DNA of 58,291 bases, from assembly GCA_031277885.1 (NCBI GenBank), contig JAITLM010000134.1, forward strand, positions 1 through 58,291, in the 5' to 3' direction. A program made the translations under genes and the position numbers. This document shows positions 35,386 through 42,748 of this stretch, one piece after another (position 1 is the stretch's first letter; every line of letters begins with the position of its first letter). The notes under the pieces were generated by a model. The model made no database searches and had not been told where the DNA came from. It saw only the letters and a program-made list of their open reading frames with translations. Origin of the DNA: Microbacterium sp. (GTDB lineage Bacteria; Actinomycetota; Actinomycetes; Actinomycetales; Microbacteriaceae).

Positions 35386-36696
35386 ATGGATGCGCTCACG
35401 GCGGCGCAGACCGCGGCGCGTCTCGGAGTGCGGACCGAGACGCTCTACGCCTACGTCTCCCGAGGGCTGATCGCACGAGAGCGCGGCGCGCACGGCTCGC
35501 TGTTCGATCCTCTCGAAGTCGAGCGCTTCGCCCGCGCCCGTCGCCGGGTGACCTCGCCGTCGCACGGGGCGGCACGCCCGGCCGGAGCCGACGGAAGCCC
35601 GCTCGCGGTGATCGACACCGACATCGCGCTGATCGAGGACGGCGAGCTCTGGATCCGCGGAGTGCCGATCGATGAGCTGGTCGCGGCGGAGGGCGGAGAG
35701 CCGAGGTTCGACGCCGTCGTGCGCTGGCTCTTCGAGCGCACTGGTCTGCCGCAGGCGGACGCTCCTCCGCTCGAGAGGCCGGGGAGCGACGCGGCGCGCC
35801 ATGTGCTCGCGGCGCTGCCGGCCGGCGCCGGGGCGTTCAGCCGACTCCTCGCGGCGGTCGCGGCTCTCGCGGCGGAGGATCCGGAGCGCTACGACCTCCG
35901 TGCGGAGACGGTGGCCCGGGTCGCGACACGGCTCCTCGCCGGACTCGTGGATGCCCTCCCGCGGCTCGACGTCGAGAGAAGCGGTACGGCGTCCGTCCTC
36001 TCGACAGACAGGCCCGCGACGCCGGTCGCCGCACGGCTCTGGCCGCGTCTCACCGCCCTGCCGGCCGGTCCCGCCCGCCTGCGCGTGCTGGACGCCGCGC
36101 TCGTGGTGCTCGTCGACCACGACATGGCCGCGTCGACTCTGGCCGCCAGGGCGGCGGCCTCGGCGCGTGCGCACCCCTACGCCGTCGTGGCAGCCGGGTT
36201 CGGCGCGCTCGATTCGGCCCTGCACGGTGCGGTGAGCGCCGCGGTGCACGCTCTTCTCCGGCAGGTGCGGGACGGAGCGGATCCTGCCTCGGCGGTCGCG
36301 ACCGCGACCCGTCTCGGCGGGGCGGGGATCCCGGGATTCGGCCAGCTGCTGTACCCGGAGGGTGACCCGCGGGCGCGGCTGCTGCTGCGACTGATGCGGG
36401 AGACCGCGGATCCGCGGGCGGAGGCGGCGCTGCAGGTGGCCGAGCAGGTCGTGACCGTCGTGCGTGCCAGGACCGGTCTTCATCCGACGGTGGATCTGGC
36501 GCTCGCCGTGATGGCCCTGGCCTGGGAGATGCCCGCCGATGCGGGGGAGACGGTGTTCGCCGTCGCGCGTTCCGCAGGCTGGTGCGCGCACGCGCAGGAC
36601 GAGTATGCGCGCGCACCGCTGCGGTTGCGGCCGATCGGCCACTACGTCGGCCCGGATGCGGCGGATCTCCAGCGGTCCGGGAGCAATGCTCGGTAG
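35386..36696 (+). CDS. MerR-type helix-turn-helix fused to a citrate synthase-like domain
   Basis: A 436-residue fusion. Residues 5-52 form an excisionase/MerR-type DNA-binding domain (LTAAQTAARLGVRTETLYAYVSRGLI); the rest is citrate-synthase-like. Of the three catalytic positions, His280 (SALHGAVS) and Asp370 (HPTVDLAL) remain. The second histidine is Gln320 (PGFGQLLYP, normally GFGHRVY), so normal catalysis is doubtful. It may sense citrate, acyl-CoA or oxaloacetate and control transcription, or form a mixed oligomer with the divergent citrate synthase. GAGAGG precedes the ATG. Confidence 0.83.
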   Translation: MDALTAAQTAARLGVRTETLYAYVSRGLIARERGAHGSLFDPLEVERFARARRRVTSPSHGAARPAGADGSPLAVIDTDIALIEDGELWIRGVPIDELVAAEGGEPRFDAVVRWLFERTGLPQADAPPLERPGSDAARHVLAALPAGAGAFSRLLAAVAALAAEDPERYDLRAETVARVATRLLAGLVDALPRLDVERSGTASVLSTDRPATPVAARLWPRLTALPAGPARLRVLDAALVVLVDHDMAASTLAARAAASARAHPYAVVAAGFGALDSALHGAVSAAVHALLRQVRDGADPASAVATATRLGGAGIPGFGQLLYPEGDPRARLLLRLMRETADPRAEAALQVAEQVVTVVRARTGLHPTVDLALAVMALAWEMPADAGETVFAVARSAGWCAHAQDEYARAPLRLRPIGHYVGPDAADLQRSGSNAR

Positions 36697-36757
36697 GCTG
36701 GATCGGTGCTGCGGGCTCCGGCTCGCCGCGCACTATTGGCTTCAGGAGGCAGACACG

Positions 36758-38740
36758 GTGGCGATCCTTCCCGGTATCTCCGGTCCCCGCGACCTCGATC
36801 GGCTCACGCCCGAACAGCTCGTCGAGCTGGCGGCGGAGGTCCGATCGTTCCTGATCGAGAACGTGGCCCGCACCGGCGGGCACCTGGGGCCGAACCTCGG
36901 GGTGGTGGAGCTCACGATCGCGCTGCACCGGGTGTTCTCCTCGCCGGACGACCCGATCATCTTCGACACCGGGCACCAGTCGTACGTGCACAAGCTGCTC
37001 ACCGGACGCCAGGACTTCTCCGCGCTGCGATCGCGCGGGGGACTGGCGGGCTACCCGCAGCGCTCGGAGAGCCCGCACGACGTCGTCGAGTCCTCGCACG
37101 CCTCGAGCTCGCTGAGCTGGGCCGACGGGATCTCCCGGGCCTTCACGGCGACGGGCCGCGAGGATCGTCACGTCGTCGCGGTCGTCGGCGACGGGGCGCT
37201 CACCGGCGGCATGACCTGGGAGGCGCTCAACAACATCTCGGACGACAACGAGCGCAATCTCGTGATCGTGGTCAACGACAACGGCCGCTCCTACGCGCCC
37301 ACGATCGGCGGCATGGCGCGGTACATGAACCGTGTGCGCACGGCGGGCGTGTACCGCGACCTGCATCGCAAGTCGGATCGCTTCTTCCGCGCTTTCGGAC
37401 CCGTGGGTCGTGCGTTCTACCGGGGCGTCCGCGGCGGCACGCACGGCTTCCTCTCTCGCTTCTCGAACAACGAGGAGCTGTACTCCAACCTCGACATCAA
37501 GTACCTCGGCCCGGTCGACGGTCACGACATCCCTTCGCTCATGGAGGCGCTGCAGCTGGCGAAGGACTACGGCGCGCCGGTCATCGTGCACGTCATCACG
37601 GAGAAGGGGCGCGGTTATCAGCCCGCGCTCGACGACGAGGCCGACCAGTTCCACGCCGTCAACAAGATCGACCCGAAGACGGGGACGCCCCTCGCGGCGA
37701 GCGGCACGGGATGGACCGACGTGTTCGCCGACGCGCTCGTCGATCTCGGTGCGCGCAAGCCCGAGGTCATCGCGATGACCGCCGCCATGCTGCGACCCAC
37801 CGGGCTCGCCCCGTTCGCCGAGCGCTTCCCAGACCGCGTCTACGACGTGGGCATCGCCGAGCAGCACGCGGTCACGGCGGCTGCAGGGCTCGCCTACGGC
37901 GGCCTGCACCCGGTCGTCGCGCTGTATGCGACGTTCATGGGCCGCGCGCTGGACCAGGTGCTGATGGACGTCGGACTGCACCGCGCCGGGGTGACGTTCG
38001 TGCTGGATCGGGCCGGCGTCACCGGGCCCGACGGTCCGAGCCACCATGGTCTGTGGGACCTCTCCATGCTGCAGATCGTGCCGGGGATCCGCATCGCGGC
38101 GCCCCGCGACGCCGAGCGCCTCCGCGAGGAGCTGGAGGAGGCGGTCGCCGTCGACGACGCGCCCACCGTGATCCGCTATCCGAAGGGGGCCGTGGCTCCC
38201 GAGATCGCCGCGCTCGAGCGCCTGCACGACGGCGTGGACGTGCTGTCCCGCGGCGAGGGCGAGGATGTCCTGCTCGTGGGGATCGGGCCGTTCGCGTCCC
38301 TCGCGCTCGACGTGGCGGAGCGGCTCAAGGCGCAGGGGATCGGCGCGACCGTGATCGACCCCCGCTGGGCGATCCCGGTGCAGCCCTCGGTCGTCGAACT
38401 CGCCGCCCGGCACCGCCTGGTGATCACGCTCGAGGATGGGATCCGCGTCGGCGGAGTCGGAACTCGCGTGCGGCAGGTGCTGCGCGAGGCGGGCATCGAC
38501 ACCGCGGTGGACGAGCTGGGCCTGCCCGACGCGTACATCGACCACGCGAGCCGCGAGCAGATCCTCGAGGACGCCGGACTCACCGCCGGCAAGATCGCGC
38601 AGGACGTGGTCGCGCAGGTGCTCGGCACCCGGGTACCGATCGCCCGTCCCACGGGCGAGGTTCCCCTGCACACGGGTACCGTCGACATCGTGACGGGCAT
38701 CCGTGCGGAGCACGGCGCGGAGGAGCGTCGGCGCGGCTGA
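36758..38740 (+). CDS. dxs: 1-deoxy-D-xylulose-5-phosphate synthase
   Basis: A 660-residue ThDP enzyme making DXP from pyruvate and glyceraldehyde 3-phosphate, the entry step of the MEP isoprenoid pathway. It shows the substrate/ThDP motif GHQSYVHKLLTGR, the ThDP-binding GDGALTGGMTWEALN...VNDNG, the transketolase central domain with VGIAEQHAVT and DRAGVTGPDGPSHHG, and a C-terminal transketolase domain. GTG at 36758 has a perfect AGGAGG eight bases upstream; upstream open frame is shadow. It lies 61 bases after the HTH-citrate-synthase gene and may be read from the same transcript. Confidence 0.95.
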   Translation: MAILPGISGPRDLDRLTPEQLVELAAEVRSFLIENVARTGGHLGPNLGVVELTIALHRVFSSPDDPIIFDTGHQSYVHKLLTGRQDFSALRSRGGLAGYPQRSESPHDVVESSHASSSLSWADGISRAFTATGREDRHVVAVVGDGALTGGMTWEALNNISDDNERNLVIVVNDNGRSYAPTIGGMARYMNRVRTAGVYRDLHRKSDRFFRAFGPVGRAFYRGVRGGTHGFLSRFSNNEELYSNLDIKYLGPVDGHDIPSLMEALQLAKDYGAPVIVHVITEKGRGYQPALDDEADQFHAVNKIDPKTGTPLAASGTGWTDVFADALVDLGARKPEVIAMTAAMLRPTGLAPFAERFPDRVYDVGIAEQHAVTAAAGLAYGGLHPVVALYATFMGRALDQVLMDVGLHRAGVTFVLDRAGVTGPDGPSHHGLWDLSMLQIVPGIRIAAPRDAERLREELEEAVAVDDAPTVIRYPKGAVAPEIAALERLHDGVDVLSRGEGEDVLLVGIGPFASLALDVAERLKAQGIGATVIDPRWAIPVQPSVVELAARHRLVITLEDGIRVGGVGTRVRQVLREAGIDTAVDELGLPDAYIDHASREQILEDAGLTAGKIAQDVVAQVLGTRVPIARPTGEVPLHTGTVDIVTGIRAEHGAEERRRG

Positions 38741-38753
38741 GGGCGCTCTGAGA

Positions 38754-39305
38754 TCAGGCCGGCTGGACCGCGTCCCGCTCACGACGGTCGTCGCGGAGCG
38801 CCTTGCGCATCGTGATCCACCATCCCGCGACGGCCGCCGGTGCGGTGAGCCCAGCTCCCAGGCCCGCGAGGACGAGTGTGTACGGCGATTCCCGCGTCAC
38901 GAGCGCGCCGATTCCCAGACCGACGGCGCCACCGATCCCCGCACCGAGCAGCAGGTAAGCGGGGGCATGGATCCACGCGGGGCGGGTTCCGGCGAGCCGC
39001 CGTCCGATCGCTCCCGCAAGCGGCGCAGCGACGAGCGTCACGAGTCCGGAGATCGTCCCGCCGATGACGAGCACGATGATCAGGTACTGGAGCCCCCCGA
39101 GCATCGCGCCGGCGGTCAGGGGCAGCCCGTCGAGGCTCGCCGGCGACCAGAGCGATGTCACGAGCGAGATCAGCGTCGGAACCACGAAGAGCGACGTCAG
39201 AAGGATCAGGAAGGACAGCCAGGCCCAGACGGCCCCACGGCTCAGCTCGGCAGCGGTGAACGCCATGGGCCGCTTCGGAGTGCGCGGCGACCCCATCGTA
39301 CTCAT
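38754..39305 (-). CDS. Unknown membrane protein, paralogue A
   Basis: A 183-residue protein with about four hydrophobic helices. Its start MSTMGSPRTPKRPMAFTAAELSRG resembles that of the upstream gene (SPRTSSEPMAFTPKEFIRG), and both have a similar layout ending in a helix plus basic tail, so they are tandem paralogues. The ATG overlaps the upstream stop (ATGA), making it the last gene of a TetR-paralogue B-paralogue A operon. No transporter or enzyme motif is visible; the function is unknown. Confidence 0.75.
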   Translation of the reverse strand: MSTMGSPRTPKRPMAFTAAELSRGAVWAWLSFLILLTSLFVVPTLISLVTSLWSPASLDGLPLTAGAMLGGLQYLIIVLVIGGTISGLVTLVAAPLAGAIGRRLAGTRPAWIHAPAYLLLGAGIGGAVGLGIGALVTRESPYTLVLAGLGAGLTAPAAVAGWWITMRKALRDDRRERDAVQPA

Positions 39306-39850
39306 CGGACAGCGCCGGTCGAGCCTGCGTCGACGAGAGCGCGATGGCGTGCATCTCGTCGCAGCGCGATCCGAGCGGTGATACTCCAGCCCACGGGAAG
39401 AGCGAGAGTCACGGCGATGGCGACGCCGATGGCGAACGGTCGCATCGGATCCACCCAGAGGAACCGGCAGAGGACCCACCAAGCCAGGCCGATCCCCGCG
39501 CCGAGGATGAGGAACATCACGCTATGGACAAAGGCGTTGTCCGTACGGCGAAGTCGATGGCCGACACCAAGCCCGAGCGGCGCCAGGACGCATGCGAGCA
39601 CGAAGGAGAACGGGACGATGAACAGGAACGAATTCGCGACGCGTGACCAGAAGAGCGCCACACCCGTCAGCCCGTTGAAGGACTCGTAGACCAGCCCGGG
39701 GACAGGCGTCGCCGCGTCGACCGCGTACGCGAGCTCGGCACCGAGCACGAAGATGATCCACGCGAACGCCGTGCCACGGATGAACTCCTTGGGCGTGAAC
39801 GCCATCGGCTCGCTGGACGTGCGCGGTGATACGAAGACAGCGGCGCTCAT
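39302..39850 (-). CDS. Unknown membrane protein, paralogue B
   Basis: A 182-residue protein with four predicted membrane helices (around residues 26-48, 66-92, 109-128 and 134-160 by hydrophobicity). It shares the PMAFT...RG N-terminal motif and overall layout with the downstream gene. The ATG overlaps the TetR gene's stop (ATGA). The product is probably a target of that repressor, and both membrane proteins may form one complex. The function is unknown. Confidence 0.75.
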   Translation of the reverse strand: MSAAVFVSPRTSSEPMAFTPKEFIRGTAFAWIIFVLGAELAYAVDAATPVPGLVYESFNGLTGVALFWSRVANSFLFIVPFSFVLACVLAPLGLGVGHRLRRTDNAFVHSVMFLILGAGIGLAWWVLCRFLWVDPMRPFAIGVAIAVTLALPVGWSITARIALRRDARHRALVDAGSTGAVR

Positions 39851-40539
39851 GGTCGCACGTCCGCGATCTGATCGAGGAGATCGCGGGTGACGCCGCGCAC
39901 CCCGGGGACGCGCAGGAACGGGAGCGCGACGGCGAACAGTCTGAGACCGGTGTCGAGGAGGCGCGTGGTCTTCGCCTGGTCCGGCGACTTGTCATAGGTC
40001 CACCGGAGGATCAGCGCCAGGTACATCGGGAAGATCGCCTCCGGCAGACGCTCGGCGATGTCGTCCGGCACCCGGTGCGACGCCCCTTCGACGACCTCGC
40101 GGAGCAGGCCGATCGTCATCTCGCGCGCGGGGGAGGACTCCACGGAGAGCGGGTTGATGGGGGAATCGGGGGAGACCATCGCGCTGAGGAAGCCGGGGGC
40201 GACCGCACGATAGGCGCCGACCGTCTCCAGGCCCGTCTCGAAGAACACACGCATCCGGTCCACGAGGCCCGTCGTGCCCTCCAGCCGCGGGCGCGCGGCG
40301 GCGGCGTGGTCCCGCTGCTGCTGGTCGTAGAGCTCCTGGACCAGGTGCTCCTTCGAGGGGAAGTAGTAATAGGCGTTCCCCACCGAGACGCCGGCCTCCT
40401 TGGCGATGAGGCGGATCGTGGTGTCCGGGTAACCGCGCTCCACGAAGGAGGCCATCGCCGCGGCGCGGATCCGCGCACGCGTTGCCTCGGCCTTCGGGGT
40501 GAGGGGCTTCGCAGTGGTGTCCGACTCTGAACTGAACAT
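39847..40539 (-). CDS. TetR/AcrR family transcriptional regulator
   Basis: A 230-residue repressor-type protein. The N-terminal HTH reads ATRARIRAAAMASFVERGYPDTTIRLIAKEAGVSVGNAYYYFPSKEHLV, in three helices; the C-terminal 160 residues are the ligand-binding/dimer domain. I use the ATG at 40539; a TTG two codons upstream also reads in frame but is unlikely. There is no Shine-Dalgarno sequence, and a TGGACG-17-TATTCT promoter ends six bases before the ATG, so the mRNA is probably leaderless. A 12-bp palindrome covers the start codon, suggesting autorepression of this three-gene operon. Confidence 0.88.
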   Translation of the reverse strand: MFSSESDTTAKPLTPKAEATRARIRAAAMASFVERGYPDTTIRLIAKEAGVSVGNAYYYFPSKEHLVQELYDQQQRDHAAAARPRLEGTTGLVDRMRVFFETGLETVGAYRAVAPGFLSAMVSPDSPINPLSVESSPAREMTIGLLREVVEGASHRVPDDIAERLPEAIFPMYLALILRWTYDKSPDQAKTTRLLDTGLRLFAVALPFLRVPGVRGVTRDLLDQIADVRP

Positions 40540-40574
40540 GTTCAAAGAATAGCGTCACGCGGAGCTCGCGTCCA
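40533..40574 (-). promoter_or_regulatory. Leaderless promoter with palindromic operator over the TetR start codon
   Basis: On the minus strand TGGACG (40569-40574) and TATTCT (40546-40551) are 17 bases apart, and six bases then separate the latter from the ATG at 40539. The perfect palindrome TGAACATGTTCA (40533-40544) is centred close to the predicted transcription start and contains the start codon. Confidence 0.6.
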
Positions 40575-40605
40575 TCGGGACGTCATGGCAGGGGTCGTGC
40601 TCGGC

Positions 40606-42132
40606 TCAGGTGGGACCTGCGAGCGTCTCGGTGACGAGCTGCGCGACTGCGGGCTCGGCGTGCGCGCGGTCGTCGCTCACGAGGCCGATGCGCGTGCGCC
40701 GGTCCAGGACGTCGTCGGCGGTCAGCGCGCCCTCCGCCCGCACCGCGAACTCCACCTCGGCACGTGTGACGTCGATGCCCGCCGCGATGGGGTCCCGTGG
40801 ATCCGCGCAGCGCGCGCGGCCCAGCACCAGCCCGGCTTCGGCGCCGTACCGCCAATCCAGGTCGCTCCCGGGTCGGTGCGGCGAGGCGAGTGCGCCGACC
40901 AGGGGCAGCGTGGCGGTACGGCATGGTGTCGCAGACAGGTTCGCGAGCGCGACGGCGCGATCCACCGCATCCTCCGCCATCCGGCGATACGTGGTGAGTT
41001 TGCCGCCCAGCACATTGACGAAGCCGCCCTCGGAGACGGCGACGAGGTGACGCCGGGAGATGTCCGCGGTGGACGCGCCGCCGGTGTCGACGAGCGGGCG
41101 CAGCCCGGCGTACGCGCCGCGCACCTGGTCGCGGCGGATCGGCGTGCGAAGCGCGCGGTTGAGGACCTCGAGCAGGAACGTGATCTCCGGCTCGGTGGGG
41201 GTCGCGACCGAGGGCACGGGGCCCGGCGCGTCCTCGTCGGTGAGGCCCACGATGACGCGTCCGAGCTGCTGCGGCAGTGCGAAGACGAAGCGGCTGATGG
41301 AGTCGGGATGTGGGACGGTCAGCGCCGCGGAGGGATCGCCGAGTGCGGCGGCGTCGAGCACGAGGTGCGTGCCGCGACTCGGACGCATGCGGATGGAGTC
41401 ATCGAGCGCTCCGGCCCAGACGCCCGTGGCGTTCACGACCGTACGAGCCCGGATGTCGAACCGCTGCCCGGTGAGGGTGTCCTCGACCGCCGCGCCGTCG
41501 CGGCGCAATCCGAGCGCCCGCACCCGCGTGAGGATCCGCGCGCCATACGCCGCCGCGGTCCGGGCCACCGCGACGACCAGTCTGGCATCGTCGACGAGCT
41601 GCCCGTCGGCGGCGAGCACCGCGCCCCGCAGGCGGTCGGTCTGCACGGACGGGGCCAGGCGCCTGGCCGTGCGCGCACTGACGAAGCGCGGTGCGGGCAG
41701 GACGGCCTGAGGCGTCCGCACCCGCAGCCGCAGCAGATCGCCGAGCGCGAAGCCGACCGCGCCGGTGGTGCGCTGGGTCAGCGTGACGGCGGGGGAGAAG
41801 GGCAGCAGTTGCGGCATCGGCCGGATGAGGTGCGGCGCGATGCGCGTCATCAGCAGGTGGCGCTCGATCGCGCTCTCCCGGGCTGTGGCGACGTCCCCGG
41901 TCGCGAGGTAGCGCAGCCCGCCGTGCACGAGCTTCGAGCTGAACCGGCTCGTGCCGAATGCGAGGTCCTCCGCTTCGATGAGTGCGACCGACAGCCCCCG
42001 GCTCGCCGCGTCCAGGGCCACGCCGGCCCCGGTGATGCCGCCGCCGACGACGAGTAGATCGACGCGATCCTCCGCCGACCGGACGAGTTCCTGTCCTCGC
42101 CGTGCCGCGGTCAGCCGCGAGGGTCCGTTCAT
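40606..42132 (-). CDS. glpD: Glycerol-3-phosphate dehydrogenase (FAD, GlpD type)
   Basis: A 508-residue membrane-associated flavoenzyme oxidising sn-glycerol 3-phosphate to DHAP and passing electrons to quinone. The FAD Rossmann motif is LVVGGGITGAGVALDAASRGL, followed by the GlpD signature FGTSRFSSKLVHGGLRYL and the GGKLTTYRRMAEDAVD segment before the C-terminal cap. The ATG at 42132 overlaps the TetR stop (ATGA). The arrangement glpD-TetR facing a flavoprotein and a lipid kinase also appears in M. tuberculosis Rv2249c-Rv2252. DHAP from this enzyme could feed the AGPS-like neighbour. Confidence 0.92.
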   Translation of the reverse strand: MNGPSRLTAARRGQELVRSAEDRVDLLVVGGGITGAGVALDAASRGLSVALIEAEDLAFGTSRFSSKLVHGGLRYLATGDVATARESAIERHLLMTRIAPHLIRPMPQLLPFSPAVTLTQRTTGAVGFALGDLLRLRVRTPQAVLPAPRFVSARTARRLAPSVQTDRLRGAVLAADGQLVDDARLVVAVARTAAAYGARILTRVRALGLRRDGAAVEDTLTGQRFDIRARTVVNATGVWAGALDDSIRMRPSRGTHLVLDAAALGDPSAALTVPHPDSISRFVFALPQQLGRVIVGLTDEDAPGPVPSVATPTEPEITFLLEVLNRALRTPIRRDQVRGAYAGLRPLVDTGGASTADISRRHLVAVSEGGFVNVLGGKLTTYRRMAEDAVDRAVALANLSATPCRTATLPLVGALASPHRPGSDLDWRYGAEAGLVLGRARCADPRDPIAAGIDVTRAEVEFAVRAEGALTADDVLDRRTRIGLVSDDRAHAEPAVAQLVTETLAGPT

Positions 42133-42728
42133 GGTCGGAGCAGGCCTTCGACGGCGGCGCGAAGTTCGCGTTCGAAGGAGGGCTCGTCGATCAGCTCGCT
42201 CACCGTTCCGTGCGAGAGCAGCGCGGACTGCGCGACGAGCAGGAGCATGACCGCCATCGCCTGAGGGTCGTCCCCGCGCACCGAGCCGTCGTGCTGGGCG
42301 GCGCCGATCGCGACGGCGAGCCACGCGAGGATCGCGCGCTGGCTGGATCCGACCCGCTCCAGCGTGTAGCGGGTGAACGCCTCCGGCTCCTCCGTCAGCA
42401 GGTGCTGGTAGACGTCGTCGGCACGGAAGAGCGCTGCGAACCGCAGGACGTCGTCGACGATCTCCGCACGGGTCGTCGCGGGAGCGGGGAACCGGTCGAG
42501 GATGACGGCCACGCGGCGCAGCAGTGCGGCGCGGACCACATCGTCCGCATCGGACCAGTTCCGGTAGACCGTGGGGCGGCTCACGCCGGCGCGCCGGGCG
42601 AGCTCGGCGATCGTCATGCCGCGTACGCCGCGGGTCGCGATGAGCGCATCGGCGGCATCCAGGATCCTGCTCTGCGTCGCGTCCCAGGTGGGGAGCACGA
42701 CGCCCGCAATTGCTTGACGTTTTGTCAT
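42129..42728 (-). CDS. TetR family transcriptional regulator of the lipid module
   Basis: A 199-residue TetR regulator with the HTH TQSRILDAADALIATRGVRGMTIAELARRAGVSRPTVYRNWSDADDVV in its normal N-terminal place and a helical C-terminal domain. It is transcribed with glpD (ATGA overlap) and divergently from the flavoprotein gene, with only 20 bases between the two start codons. That gap and its flanks carry TGTCA repeats, so the protein probably controls both transcripts. The effector may be a lipid or acyl compound, by analogy only. Confidence 0.88.
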   Translation of the reverse strand: MTKRQAIAGVVLPTWDATQSRILDAADALIATRGVRGMTIAELARRAGVSRPTVYRNWSDADDVVRAALLRRVAVILDRFPAPATTRAEIVDDVLRFAALFRADDVYQHLLTEEPEAFTRYTLERVGSSQRAILAWLAVAIGAAQHDGSVRGDDPQAMAVMLLLVAQSALLSHGTVSELIDEPSFERELRAAVEGLLRP

Positions 42729-42748
42729 GATCTGTCACACTGTAACGC
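42715..42748. promoter_or_regulatory. Compact divergent control region of the lipid module
   Basis: TGTCA occurs at 42723-42727 and 42733-42737, ten bases apart, and TGAC-N5-GTCA (42715-42727) is an inverted repeat over the regulator's start codon. On the minus strand TACAGT lies ten bases before the regulator ATG, a possible -10. The gap between start codons is 20 bases. Confidence 0.45.

Noticed and set aside
36050..38782. A 910-codon open frame antisense to dxs and the HTH-citrate synthase
   Set aside because: It covers two well-recognised genes on the other strand, has no family features, and is Arg/Ala/Gly-biased as expected of a GC-rich antisense shadow.
40543..40545. TTG start for the TetR gene
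   Set aside because: The ATG two codons on fits the six-base promoter spacing, and TTG starts are rare.
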